From Ascidiaceihabitans sp. (GTDB lineage: Bacteria > Pseudomonadota > Alphaproteobacteria > Rhodobacterales > Rhodobacteraceae): DNA of 64,000 nucleotides. The notes under the pieces were generated by a model, which saw only the letters and a program-made list of their open reading frames with translations, was not told where the DNA came from and did no database searches. Position numbers and translations under genes: made by a program. Shown in pieces: positions 1 through 8,349 of the stretch; position 1 is the stretch's first letter; every line of letters starts with the position of its first letter. The stretch covers positions 62,001-126,000 of the forward strand of contig JAPKAB010000002.1 of NCBI GenBank assembly GCA_028825475.1, read 5' to 3'.

Positions 1-2
1 GA

Positions 3-890
3 CCCGATGACATTGACGGATCACTTGATATCAGGGTGCGTTTCCCGCGTGAAGAACGCTCATTGTCCGAACTTGCTGGTCTTCGTGTGCCTACGTCGTC
101 TGGCCTAGTCCCCATTTCTAACTTCGTGACCTTCGCCCCGTCTGAACGCACCGGCGTTATTCGCCGTATCGATTCAAAACGGGTGACAACGATTGAGGCC
201 AATGTGGCCCCTGATGTCTTGGTCAACGATCAAATCACCCTTTTGACCCAAGCGCTGAATGCAGCCGAATTGCCTGATGGCGTTGAATTCAGCTTTGGCG
301 GTGAGGCCGAGGATCAGGCCGAAAGCATGATCTTCTTGGTAAGCGCCTTTGGAGCCGCGATTTTTATGATGTTTGTGATCCTCGTGATCCAGTTCAACAA
401 TTTCTACCAAGCATTCATCGTGATGAGTGCAATCGTGTTCTCAATTGCAGGCGTCTTGCTGGGGTTATTAGTCACGGGCCGTGCATTTGGGATCGTGATG
501 GGCGGTATCGGCGTAATCGCCTTGGCCGGCATCGTGGTAAACAACAACATCGTTTTGATCGACACCTACAATGCGCTCAAACGTTCAGGCCAATCCCCAC
601 TTGAGGCCGCCCTGCGTACGGGCGCTCAGCGTTTGCGCCCTGTAATGTTGACCTCCCTGACCACCGCACTTGGGCTGATGCCGATGGTCATTGGCGTGAA
701 CCTAAACTTCTTCTCCAGAGAAATCGTTTACGGCGCACCATCGACCCAGATGTGGACGGAACTATCATCCGCCATCGCAGGTGGATTGGTCGTGGCGACC
801 GTGCTGACGTTGGTCGTAACTCCAGCCATGTTGATGCTGGGAGAACGTCGCAAAAACCGCAACGTCGCTGGACTGGTGCCCGTAGAATAA
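3..890 (+). CDS. RND efflux transporter permease, C-terminal part
   Basis: This reading frame is open from the left edge, so only the C-terminal ~295 residues of an inner-membrane RND (HAE1/AcrB-like) pump are present. RND pumps use the proton gradient to expel drugs or other amphiphiles through a periplasmic adaptor and an outer-membrane channel. The sequence shows the second porter portion, then hydrophobic segments, a GIVVNNNIVLID segment and an RLRPVMLTSLTTALGLMPM segment, both typical of the second transmembrane half of RND permeases. It ends in a short charged tail (ERRKNRN). The apparent internal GTG start at 36 is not the real start. A second, complete RND pump lies at 22752-27178. 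The substrate cannot be told from this fragment. Confidence 0.93.
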   Translation, partial: PDDIDGSLDIRVRFPREERSLSELAGLRVPTSSGLVPISNFVTFAPSERTGVIRRIDSKRVTTIEANVAPDVLVNDQITLLTQALNAAELPDGVEFSFGGEAEDQAESMIFLVSAFGAAIFMMFVILVIQFNNFYQAFIVMSAIVFSIAGVLLGLLVTGRAFGIVMGGIGVIALAGIVVNNNIVLIDTYNALKRSGQSPLEAALRTGAQRLRPVMLTSLTTALGLMPMVIGVNLNFFSREIVYGAPSTQMWTELSSAIAGGLVVATVLTLVVTPAMLMLGERRKNRNVAGLVPVE

Positions 891-941
891 CAAAATACTG
901 CCGCTCTTGGAATGTAGATCAAGGGTGGCGGCATATCGCAA

Positions 942-1964
942 CTACCCAGATTTTCCGTCACCTAAATAGAACATCTGGCACCCTCGTCCTGCCCGTTTCG
1001 AGGCATAAAGTGCGATGTCGGCCTGCTCATATAGCTGTTTGGCTGTTGCTGTATCACTCGTGATTTTGAACACCGTCCCAATACTGGCCGAAATCTTACA
1101 AATTTTGTCCTGAAATTGAATTGGCTTTTCAAAACTGGAAATGATTCGTTGCCCAATAGCACGCATAACGTCTTGGTTTGACTGCTTGGGGAACAAGATA
1201 ACAAATTCGTCCCCCCCCAAACGCGCGACAGTGTCCGCGTCGCGGGTTTCGGCAACCATTATTCGGGCAACCGTTTGCAGGACTTGATCACCTGCGGCAT
1301 GGCCATAAGAATCGTTAACTGTCTTGAAAAAATCCAAATCGATTTGCATCAATGCAAACGCGGTTCCAGCGACCAAATGCCGTTCAATAATCATGTCGAA
1401 CGCCCGCCGATTTTTTAGGCCCGTAAGTGTATCGGTAAATGCCTGCTCTTCTGCCGCAATCATCGCCCCCTGAAGCCTCAAGTTCAGCTTTCGCGACGCC
1501 TCCATCGCAGCCGACTTAGCTTCAACAAGATAAAGCATTTCGATGGTCAAATCTGTGGGTGCGAAATCGGTGTTTGTTAGTTCATAATCGCGCACAGCAT
1601 CTACTGCTGAAATCCCAAACGACAGGTTCACGATCAACTGTCCAGCGATATGACCGGGCACCAAAACGCCCTTTAAGTTGGTGGTTGGCGGATCACGCAG
1701 TTGTAAGTGCAATTTACTACCTGAGACCGCTTCCAAGTCTTGGGCTGAATTAACCGATCGTGGCCGTTTTAGTGAAAAGACTTCTAAGAACCGCTTGCCC
1801 AGCCAATCCTCACTCTCCCTAATTTTAATGAGTGTCGGCCCGACATGAATAATGTGTCCTGTTTTGTTCAGAACAAGATGCATAGGGCACAAGACATCTA
1901 AGATTGCGCCAGTGTTGCATGGATCCGTTGCAGGGCCGATCAGGTCGACATGACATACCGTCAT
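942..1964 (-). CDS. HNOBA-GGDEF diguanylate cyclase
   Basis: This 340-residue protein makes c-di-GMP from two GTP. Residues ~15-150 resemble the HNOBA (haem-NO-binding-associated) domain that usually receives input from an H-NOX partner. A short helical linker follows (~155-185), then a GGDEF domain with an intact GGDEF signature at 250-254 and an RxxD product-inhibition site at 241-244 (R-D-A-D). No transmembrane segment is visible, so it is probably cytosolic. The ATG overlaps the stop of the H-NOX-like gene in an ATGA, indicating translational coupling. H-NOX/HNOBA-cyclase pairs are a known NO-signalling arrangement, but the partner here lacks the haem ligand, so the signal sensed is unclear. 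Confidence 0.9.
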   Translation of the reverse strand: MTVCHVDLIGPATDPCNTGAILDVLCPMHLVLNKTGHIIHVGPTLIKIRESEDWLGKRFLEVFSLKRPRSVNSAQDLEAVSGSKLHLQLRDPPTTNLKGVLVPGHIAGQLIVNLSFGISAVDAVRDYELTNTDFAPTDLTIEMLYLVEAKSAAMEASRKLNLRLQGAMIAAEEQAFTDTLTGLKNRRAFDMIIERHLVAGTAFALMQIDLDFFKTVNDSYGHAAGDQVLQTVARIMVAETRDADTVARLGGDEFVILFPKQSNQDVMRAIGQRIISSFEKPIQFQDKICKISASIGTVFKITSDTATAKQLYEQADIALYASKRAGRGCQMFYLGDGKSG

Positions 1965-2545
1965 CTCTGGCCTCCCAAATTAAACCGACGCCCTGTCGAA
2001 AATTCACACGCGACCAGTGAAATCGAGATTGTTTCGATCCCTTGGGAAGCACCAAGATGTTCTAGAATAACCAATGCGCCATAATCATCCGCCATTGCGC
2101 GCAGTATGCCGATAAACACATGCCCTGTACCCGCAATCGGACTGCGACAGGTTAGCGAATATTGCGTTGCTGTTTGATCTCGTAAATCTAGCTCTGGTAA
2201 ATCAAAATCCGAAACCGCCAATCGCGCACGATCTGGCAACTCGTCCAGTGAATGGAGAAATTCAATGAATGTATCCCCACCAAAGCGCAGCAATCGCCGC
2301 AGGCTTTCAGTGTTGGGGTGTGACACAAGATACGTTCCCAAATCCTCCATCAACTCAAACCGCGGTCTATTTAAAGCAGCACTTGCAGTGTCCAGAATTT
2401 GATTTGTTAAATCGTTGTCATAGATCAGCATCGACTCAAAATCAGAAAAGCCGATGTCGGCGACGCGCGCACATTCAGCCCATCGTTCAGACCCGTAGGT
2501 GTCTATTACAAAGCACTGTATCGCGCGATTTGTTAGCCCATGCAT
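1961..2545 (-). CDS. H-NOX-like (HNOB) protein lacking the haem-ligand histidine
   Basis: This 194-residue protein begins MHGLTNRAIQCF, the usual H-NOX beginning; that Met, 12 codons inside the longest frame, is taken as the start. The H-NOX fold is recognisable along the whole length, with FGGDTFIEFLHSLDEL leading into the helix that normally carries the proximal haem histidine. At that position there is Pro104 (D-E-L-P-D-R). The haem-propionate motif YxSxR is reduced to C133-R-S135-P-I137. Canonical H-NOX proteins bind haem and sense NO or O2. This one probably does not bind haem in the usual way. It is coupled by ATGA to the HNOBA-GGDEF cyclase and probably controls it. Assigning the family is safe; the ligand is unknown. 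Confidence 0.85.
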   Translation of the reverse strand: MHGLTNRAIQCFVIDTYGSERWAECARVADIGFSDFESMLIYDNDLTNQILDTASAALNRPRFELMEDLGTYLVSHPNTESLRRLLRFGGDTFIEFLHSLDELPDRARLAVSDFDLPELDLRDQTATQYSLTCRSPIAGTGHVFIGILRAMADDYGALVILEHLGASQGIETISISLVACEFSTGRRFNLGGQR

Positions 2546-2650
2546 TTTTGCCTCGGTCCCAAACCCATGGGCACGATGCACTGGTATCTCTTAACATTCC
2601 CCCAACGCCAGCTAGACGCGGAAAATCTTAATTAAATATAAGCCGCTGGA

Positions 2651-4210
2651 TTAAAAATCGGTCGGCGCACCGCCCTCTTCTTTGCGCCGCGCGACAAAAG
2701 CCGCCAGCTCTTCGCGAATAGCGGGATCCATCGGTGGTTCTTCGAAGTTTGCGATGATTTCTTTGAATATCCCATGCGCCCGTTCTGGCGTCCAAACACC
2801 GCCTGCGACTTCCCAACCTTCGTAGTTTTTCCAGTCACTTAGGAAAGGTTGGTAAAACGCAGTCGTATAGCGATCTTGCGTGTGTTGAATGCCAAAAAAG
2901 TGGCCGTCATTGCCCACCGATTTGATTGCATCCAAGGCGATATCATCCACCTCGGTTGCCCAAATCTTGGGATCAAGGTAGCGCTGAATTTGCTGCAGCA
3001 CTTCGCAGTCCATGATGAACTTTTCAGGGCTGGCGATAAGACCGCCCTCAAGCCAACCAGCAGCGTGGTAAACCATGTTGGTCCCAGACTGCACAGCCGC
3101 CCACAGGCTATTAGATGTTTCCCACATCGCCTGCCCGTCCGGCACATTGGCGGCGCACACACCGGAAGACCGCATCGGCAAGCCATAGAACCGCGCCATC
3201 TGGCCCGTCATCTGGGTCGCCCGCATGTATTCAGGTGTTCCAAATGCAGGGGCGCCAGACTTCATATCCACGTTTGATGTAAACGTCCCTATGGCACAAG
3301 CGACACCAGGGTTGATGTATTGCGCCAATGCAATCGCGCACAGGCCCTCAGCCAGCGACTGCGCCACAGCGCCTGACATCGTGACAGGGGCCATCGCCCC
3401 CGCAAGGGTGAACGGCGTCACCACAAGCGCCTGACCACGACGCGCAAGGCGCATCCAGCCGTCCATCATCGGATAGTCATGTTTTAACGGCGAGGTAGAG
3501 TTGATGTTGGTGTACATCTTGGGACTGGCGTCAAATTCCTCGTGAGTGTGACCACCCGCGATACGGACCATCTCGACCACGTCCTCCACCCGCTCTTTCC
3601 CCAAAGAATAAGCATGCATGACTTTGTCGGTGATGGTCAATTTATCGTACAATACATCGAGATGGCGCACGCTGGCATGCACATCAACGGGTTCTACAGG
3701 ATAGCCCCCCGCAAAATGGATACAGTTGAAATATTGGGTTAGCTTCAAAAGGTTCTGACACATTTCACGGGTGCCAGACACTTTGGTACCAATCGACATG
3801 TCCCAATAGCTTGGCGGGGATGAAACGTTACCAAAGTTGATGTGGTTACCCCCGATGGTGATCTGGCGATCAGGGTTGCGCGGAGTTAGGGTGAAAGAGT
3901 TTGGGGCCTTGCCCACCATCTCCATCACAAAATCACGGCCCATACGCACGTTCGTACCTTTGACGGTACATCCTGCTTGCTTCAGGATTGCCACCGCTTC
4001 GGGATGTAAAAATTCGATCCCGATCTCTTCAAGGATACGCATCGCGCCCTCGTGGATGGCCGCGACGCCATCTTCATTCAAAGGTTCAACAGGGCGATCC
4101 ACCAACAACGGCGGGTTCCATGGCATCTGTTCAATAACAGCACTTCCGCGGCGTGCTGCAGCGCCTGCGCGACCACCACCACGTGTTCTGCGTTTTGAAC
4201 CTTCAGCCAT
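2651..4210 (-). CDS. trimethylamine methyltransferase (MttB) family protein, non-pyrrolysine
   Basis: This 519-residue protein belongs to the MttB superfamily, which moves a methyl group from quaternary or tertiary amines to a corrinoid protein. Archaeal MttB uses an in-frame UAG read as pyrrolysine. Here the frame is uninterrupted, so it is the non-Pyl type, some members of which demethylate glycine betaine or related compounds. The start MAEGSKRR at 4210 is chosen over an ATG 10 codons upstream because a GGGGGA ribosome site lies just before it. The N-terminal ~25 residues are Arg/Gly/Ala-rich and probably disordered. No corrinoid protein or methyltransferase partner gene adjoins it. The nearby carnitine cluster yields glycine betaine, so a betaine-type substrate is plausible but only inferred. 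Confidence 0.85.
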   Translation of the reverse strand: MAEGSKRRTRGGGRAGAAARRGSAVIEQMPWNPPLLVDRPVEPLNEDGVAAIHEGAMRILEEIGIEFLHPEAVAILKQAGCTVKGTNVRMGRDFVMEMVGKAPNSFTLTPRNPDRQITIGGNHINFGNVSSPPSYWDMSIGTKVSGTREMCQNLLKLTQYFNCIHFAGGYPVEPVDVHASVRHLDVLYDKLTITDKVMHAYSLGKERVEDVVEMVRIAGGHTHEEFDASPKMYTNINSTSPLKHDYPMMDGWMRLARRGQALVVTPFTLAGAMAPVTMSGAVAQSLAEGLCAIALAQYINPGVACAIGTFTSNVDMKSGAPAFGTPEYMRATQMTGQMARFYGLPMRSSGVCAANVPDGQAMWETSNSLWAAVQSGTNMVYHAAGWLEGGLIASPEKFIMDCEVLQQIQRYLDPKIWATEVDDIALDAIKSVGNDGHFFGIQHTQDRYTTAFYQPFLSDWKNYEGWEVAGGVWTPERAHGIFKEIIANFEEPPMDPAIREELAAFVARRKEEGGAPTDF

Positions 4211-4310
4211 GCGACAATCCCCCGTTTGATGATACCTCATCCAAACGCAACCATATGGTCATTGGCCAGCACATTAACGACAGTTTTTGTCGCTTAACGC
4301 GCTTAAAGGG

Positions 4311-5006
4311 TCAGTTTTCGTTCAGCCAGTCAGGGATATGACCAATGTCAGGCAAGACAACATCGGCGTAAGGGGCCAAAGTCTCGCGTGTCGCCATGCC
4401 TGTCAGGACAGCAATACAGCGCATTCCCGCAGCCGCTCCTGCCATCAAATCATGTGTACTGTCCCCCACCATTGCTACGCGGGCAGGATCACATCCGGTC
4501 TGGGCACAAAACGCTTTCAACTGACCAGCGGCGGGTTTGGCACCATATCCACTGTCAAAACCTGCGATAAAGTCAAACAACCTGACAACACTGGCACTGC
4601 CCAGATGGGCAAGTGCGGGCGCTTCGGAATCATTGGTTGCGACACCCAGTTTCAAGCCCGCATCCCGCAAAGATGTTAGATAAGGGATCAACGGAATTAC
4701 TTCGACCTGAGGGGCCATTGTTGCCTCCTCGTTCAACATTTCCAACATCGCACTATGGCTCAGGTCTGGAAAATGCGAGGCCAATGCATGCCCTATTTCA
4801 TCCGGCGTGCCAGCGATTGCGACACTGTCGGAGGAAAACTTACGTGTGGTAATGTCAAAACCAATATCTTTGCCAATAATGGTCGCGGCCGCGCGATCTC
4901 CATCAGTAAGGCGCAATAGGAACGCTTGTGCCCATGCCTCCCACGTGGCTGAAAACTCGAACAAAGTACCATCTTTATCAAAAATCAATCCCTGCCAATC
5001 GGTCAT
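4311..5006 (-). CDS. HAD-family hydrolase (phosphoglycolate phosphatase-like)
   Basis: This 231-residue soluble phosphatase has the HAD motifs in order: DKDGT (10-14) carrying the nucleophile Asp and the acid/base Asp, a motif II region VATND, a conserved Lys in GAKPAAGQLKAF, and the acidic motif GDSTHDLMAG. A helical cap inserted after motif I is typical of subfamily IA members such as phosphoglycolate or pyrophosphatase-type enzymes. The ATG overlaps the stop of the upstream DUF3572 gene (ATGA), so the two are co-translated. The physiological substrate cannot be read from sequence; Gph-like activity is the family default. Confidence 0.87.
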   Translation of the reverse strand: MTDWQGLIFDKDGTLFEFSATWEAWAQAFLLRLTDGDRAAATIIGKDIGFDITTRKFSSDSVAIAGTPDEIGHALASHFPDLSHSAMLEMLNEEATMAPQVEVIPLIPYLTSLRDAGLKLGVATNDSEAPALAHLGSASVVRLFDFIAGFDSGYGAKPAAGQLKAFCAQTGCDPARVAMVGDSTHDLMAGAAAGMRCIAVLTGMATRETLAPYADVVLPDIGHIPDWLNEN

Positions 5007-5287
5007 GTCCAGTGCACCTGCTCACCGCCTGGCAAGGACTGGCGTGCTTCCATTAAGCGCACGTAAGGTATCGAAATACTGTCACAAAATGAGATAACCC
5101 ACGCATCGTCCATCATCAGAAATTCCAACAAGCCGCCCAGAAATTCTGGATCCGTTGCTCCGTTGCGCACATCCGCTTCGCTGGCACCAGTCGAGCCTAA
5201 GAAAACAGGTAAAAGATCTTCGTTTCCCGCCAGCCATGCCAAGGCCTGTAGCCCCACGGTTTCGGCGGATTCCTGCGTCATTGTCAT
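5003..5287 (-). CDS. DUF3572 family protein
   Basis: This 94-residue acidic protein resembles DUF3572, a small family found in alphaproteobacteria with no assigned function. The N-terminal part is a compact helix (ETVGLQALAWLAGN) followed by a stretch containing GSTGASEADVR and a DPEFLGGLLEFLMMDD segment. There is no signal peptide, membrane segment or metal motif. Its stop overlaps the start of the HAD phosphatase, and this pairing suggests a shared transcript. The function is unknown. Confidence 0.75.
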   Translation of the reverse strand: MTMTQESAETVGLQALAWLAGNEDLLPVFLGSTGASEADVRNGATDPEFLGGLLEFLMMDDAWVISFCDSISIPYVRLMEARQSLPGGEQVHWT

Positions 5288-5414
5288 CGCTCACTCCTGT
5301 TTCCTGAAAATAGAAACACTTTGTTAACTTTAAGGGACAAAAACCTAACTAGGTGACGAACACAAGAGACCACCATTCGGGCTCGAACATTTAACAAGTG
5401 AGGAAGGGGCTACA

Positions 5415-6800
5415 ATGCACGGCAAGGTACTAATAGTAGACCCAATTGCAACGAACCGTATCATATTGAAGGTCAAATTCTCTGCTGCTTATTACACTGT
5501 CACCCAAGCCTTAACATTGGCTGAAGCAATTGCAGCAATTGCGAAATCACGTCCCGACATCGTTATCACAGCCGATCAATTGCCAGATGGCACAGCACGC
5601 GATTTGATTTCCCAAATGCATGAACTGCCAATGGGGCATGACATTCCGATCATCGCAATAGAATCGTGTCAGAACCTTGATAACCAATTGCCCCTCCTTG
5701 AAGCTGGCATTGACGTCGTCCTAAGCCAACCGCTCGATGACACCCTTCTGCTGGCCAGAGTGCGCAGTCTGGTTCGCTCAAATTCATCTGACTCAGATTG
5801 GGAGTTGGGCGAAGGCACCTCTCACGCCTTAGGTTTCGCAGAGGTCCAAAAGGTCTTTGCACCATCAGGACGGGCGGTCTTGGTGGGCCCAAACAGGGCG
5901 TTGCTGGAGGATTGGACGACCCAGATGGCTGGTAATTTACCAACCCAAACCAAAGTAGCAGGTGTGGATGAAGCCATCAATATTTTCGGCACATCCCAAA
6001 ACGCCAATCTTCCAGATGTTTTCGCCTTGGCTATGGGAAAGCACGAGCCAGAAAAAATCCTGCATTTTCTCGCAACATTGAAATCAAATACCAGCACACG
6101 CCACTGCGCCGTGTTGGTTGTGCAGACCCATACAAACCAAGTGTTGGGTGCCCAAGCACTGGATATGGGCGCGAATGATTTGATGCAACACGGCTTTCAA
6201 CCCGCTGAAATGGCATTGCGCATTAATACCCTCCTAAGGCGTAAGAAAAATAACGACACAATACGGGCCAAGGTTCGCAATGGACTTGAGGCGGCGGTCA
6301 GCGATCCACTCACGGGACTACACAATCGCCGATACGCCATGCCACAACTGGACCGCATCATAGAACATGCCAACCTCACAGGTGATCCTTTCGCAGTGAT
6401 GATCGCGGATATGGACCACTTCAAACAGATCAATGACAGCCACGGTCACGCTTCGGGGGACGCTGTTCTAGTCGAAACAGCGAAACGACTGGGCGAAAAC
6501 CTTCGCGCCGTTGATATGATTGCGCGCATCGGAGGAGAGGAATTTTTGATCGTTATGCCGGGTGCCCCGCTAAAGGATGCCCAAGGTGCAGCACGCAGAC
6601 TCTGTCATTTAATTGGGGACAAGCCGTTCAAAAAACCTGATGGATTACGCCCCATAAACGCAACCATATCTATCGGGCTTGCAGTTGGCGGGGATACTAA
6701 AAAGACAGCTCACCAACTTTTGGACGAAGCGGACAAGGCGCTATATGCTGCCAAAAACCGTGGCCGCAATTGCGTTACACTAAGCAGGCCAGCAGCTTAA
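5415..6800 (+). CDS. PleD-like response regulator diguanylate cyclase with degenerate receiver
   Basis: This 461-residue protein has the PleD layout: receiver 1 (~1-120), a second receiver-like adaptor (~150-280) and a GGDEF domain (~290-455). The cyclase half is intact, with GGEEF at 373-377 and an RxxD I-site at 364-367. In receiver 1 the phospho-acceptor position (Asp53 in PleD) is Ala53 in DIVITADQLPDG, and the acidic pocket is D9-P10 rather than two acids. Asp54 lies one residue later. Canonical PleD is activated by phosphorylation of Asp53; this protein is probably not, or is controlled through dimerisation or partner binding. It stands alone downstream of a 127-bp spacer and ends 5 bp from the opposing metal-sensor gene. 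Confidence 0.9.
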   Translation: MHGKVLIVDPIATNRIILKVKFSAAYYTVTQALTLAEAIAAIAKSRPDIVITADQLPDGTARDLISQMHELPMGHDIPIIAIESCQNLDNQLPLLEAGIDVVLSQPLDDTLLLARVRSLVRSNSSDSDWELGEGTSHALGFAEVQKVFAPSGRAVLVGPNRALLEDWTTQMAGNLPTQTKVAGVDEAINIFGTSQNANLPDVFALAMGKHEPEKILHFLATLKSNTSTRHCAVLVVQTHTNQVLGAQALDMGANDLMQHGFQPAEMALRINTLLRRKKNNDTIRAKVRNGLEAAVSDPLTGLHNRRYAMPQLDRIIEHANLTGDPFAVMIADMDHFKQINDSHGHASGDAVLVETAKRLGENLRAVDMIARIGGEEFLIVMPGAPLKDAQGAARRLCHLIGDKPFKKPDGLRPINATISIGLAVGGDTKKTAHQLLDEADKALYAAKNRGRNCVTLSRPAA

Positions 6801-6805
6801 CCTGA

Positions 6806-7309
6806 TCAGTTAGATTGCATCTGTTTTGGTTTGCGCTTTGGTCCACGTTTTAACGCGTCCTCAATTCCATCGGCATAGGCGCGGCGTTCTTCGATGTTCA
6901 TCTTTTCTATAATGTTCAGCCACTGTGTTTGGCCGGCGCTTTGTGCGTCCAGCGTAGACGCAGACTGCTTTGCCAACACCACTTCAATTGCCGCGCGGTC
7001 AAATGTGTCAGAACGCAGAATCGTCGCTACATCTGCGTAATGGGCGCGACGTTCAACACGGTCCGCACCACCTTTTGCAGGGCGCAAAGCTTCAAACACT
7101 TCGCGACGTTGATCATGGGGCAAGGCCTGAATATAGGGGCGCGCATAATTCACCTGCGCATTACCGCCCATTGGACCACCTGGACCTTTGCGCACAAAAG
7201 CACCCGCCATCAATCCAGCCACCGCCAGATTAACGGCTAGCGAAATACCTAGCAAAATCTTAAAACCACGCGGCAAGGCCGATTTGGCGATTTGTGTTGT
7301 CTGTGCCAT
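6806..7309 (-). CDS. periplasmic heavy-metal sensor / Spy-CpxP-like membrane-anchored protein
   Basis: This 167-residue protein has one N-terminal membrane anchor (~residues 16-40, ILLGISLAVNLAVAGLMAGAF) and a helical periplasmic part rich in Arg, Ala and Glu. It resembles the metal-resistance/Spy-CpxP-like family, whose members bind metals or unfolded envelope proteins. The C-terminus is strongly basic (KRGPKRKPKQ). It is last in a gene set with an ECF sigma factor and a second membrane protein, 3 bp after the latter. By context it is likely a sensor or target of that envelope-stress or metal regulon. The family call is moderately sure; the metal is not known. Confidence 0.72.
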   Translation of the reverse strand: MAQTTQIAKSALPRGFKILLGISLAVNLAVAGLMAGAFVRKGPGGPMGGNAQVNYARPYIQALPHDQRREVFEALRPAKGGADRVERRAHYADVATILRSDTFDRAAIEVVLAKQSASTLDAQSAGQTQWLNIIEKMNIEERRAYADGIEDALKRGPKRKPKQMQSN

Positions 7310-7312
7310 GTC

Positions 7313-7705
7313 TTAGCCCTCTTCCATATCCCAGCCGAAGCCGAACATTCCTGTGTCTTCAATACCGTCTTCTAATAATGAAATCGATGTTTCACTGCCT
7401 AGAAACGTTTCAAATTGTGTTGGCAAACCCTCTGGCGGATTAATCCCAACCCAAAAACCAGCGCAGGTCGCAGCGACCAGTCCACCCATGCCCTGCCATC
7501 CACCAACCATCGAGGTGATTTGTTCCCACAGACTTGGCTGTGCAAACTGTGGCATCGGCTGCTGGGCTAACGCATCTGTCACCACTCGCGCCATGAAGGT
7601 CTCTGACGGCTGGGCACCCACGTCATTTGTTGCCTGCTCAAACAAGGCATCCAGCGCGTTCATATCCAGATCAACGGTGTCTTTATCAGATGCTGTCATC
7701 TTCAT
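7313..7705 (-). CDS. small membrane protein, probable anti-sigma partner
   Basis: This 130-residue protein starts within the last 20 bp of the ECF sigma gene. It has an acidic N-terminal cytoplasmic part with an LDALFEQA helix, one membrane-spanning stretch (GMGGLVAATCAGFWVGI, ~residues 75-91) and an acidic C-terminal tail. No zinc-binding anti-sigma (ZAS) motif is visible. The position directly after an ECF sigma, the single membrane span and the small cytoplasmic head suggest an anti-sigma factor. That role is inferred from context, not from a recognisable domain. M1 or M3 could be the start. Confidence 0.6.
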   Translation of the reverse strand: MKMTASDKDTVDLDMNALDALFEQATNDVGAQPSETFMARVVTDALAQQPMPQFAQPSLWEQITSMVGGWQGMGGLVAATCAGFWVGINPPEGLPTQFETFLGSETSISLLEDGIEDTGMFGFGWDMEEG

Positions 7706-8276
7706 ATCCTAACTTTTCACGTGCCGGTGCCAAGGCCTGCGCCAATGCGCGCTTACCGCGCGCGGTCAAACTTTCGACCGCTTCGGTGCTAATCTCAAGT
7801 ATTTCCGCAATTTCAGGGTTCGCCAATCCTTCGATATGGCGCAAAATCACGGCCTGTCTTTGTCGTTCGGGCAATGTCTGCAACCCAGCCTGCAATGCGT
7901 CCATACGTTCACGAGTTTGCAATTGGTCCGTAACGCTCGGGGATGGATCAAGGGGTTCGTCCACTTCATCCAAACCAACACCGCGTTTGCGGCGCAATCG
8001 ATCCGTGCACAGGTTCGCAGTCACGCGGTATAGCCATGTGCTGACCTTTGCTTCGCCCATGCGCCAATGTGGTGCGACCTTCCACAAACGCATCATTGCG
8101 TCTTGGGTCACATCTTCGGCCTCAGCCCGATCACCTAAAACGCGCACCGCATGCCCAAAGACGCGCGGCGTCAATCGGGCTATCAGCGCACGTGCAGCAG
8201 CTGCATCACCCTGTGAATACTGGGCAAGCAGGGCGTCATCGGCCAGATCGGTGTATGCATCCAAGGGCATTGTCAT
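7686..8276 (-). CDS. ECF-type RNA polymerase sigma factor
   Basis: This 196-residue sigma-70 family protein has region 2 at ~25-95, including a DVTQDAMMRLWKV segment and VSTWLYRVTANLCTDRLRRKR. A linker (DEPLDPSPSVTDQ) follows, then region 4 with a LPERQRQAVILRHIEGLANPEIAEIL helix-turn-helix. It directs RNA polymerase to a small stress regulon. It leads a tightly packed three-gene set with a membrane protein and a metal-sensor-like protein. A perfect 9-bp hairpin separates it from the EF-hand gene upstream. The inducing signal is unknown; envelope or metal stress is suggested by the neighbours. Confidence 0.9.
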   Translation of the reverse strand: MTMPLDAYTDLADDALLAQYSQGDAAAARALIARLTPRVFGHAVRVLGDRAEAEDVTQDAMMRLWKVAPHWRMGEAKVSTWLYRVTANLCTDRLRRKRGVGLDEVDEPLDPSPSVTDQLQTRERMDALQAGLQTLPERQRQAVILRHIEGLANPEIAEILEISTEAVESLTARGKRALAQALAPAREKLGYEDDSI

Positions 8277-8296
8277 CCAGTTCAGCGTTAGCGGGA

Positions 8297-8321
8297 GACC
8301 GCGCTCATGACAAGCGCGGTC
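8297..8321 (-). terminator. hairpin between EF-hand gene and ECF sigma gene
   Basis: GACCGCGCT and AGCGCGGTC form a perfect 9-bp stem around a 7-nt loop, 28 bp past the EF-hand stop on the minus strand and 21 bp before the sigma start. There is no T-run after the stem, so it may be a weak terminator, a processing site or an attenuator of readthrough into the sigma gene. Confidence 0.5.
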
Positions 8322-8349
8322 CAGTTTCGATGTTCAAACAAACGCGGGC

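Noticed and set aside
900-932. Possible hairpin GCCGC...GCGGC after the RND gene
   Set aside because: The stem is short and broken with no T-run on either strand; it is not convincing as a terminator.
2651-4210. Pyrrolysine-containing MttB
   Set aside because: No in-frame UAG interrupts the gene and no pyl genes are seen; it is the non-Pyl type.
7627-8310. Long plus-strand open frame (227 codons)
   Set aside because: It lies antisense to the ECF sigma gene, has no domain or ribosome site, and reflects codon bias of the real gene.
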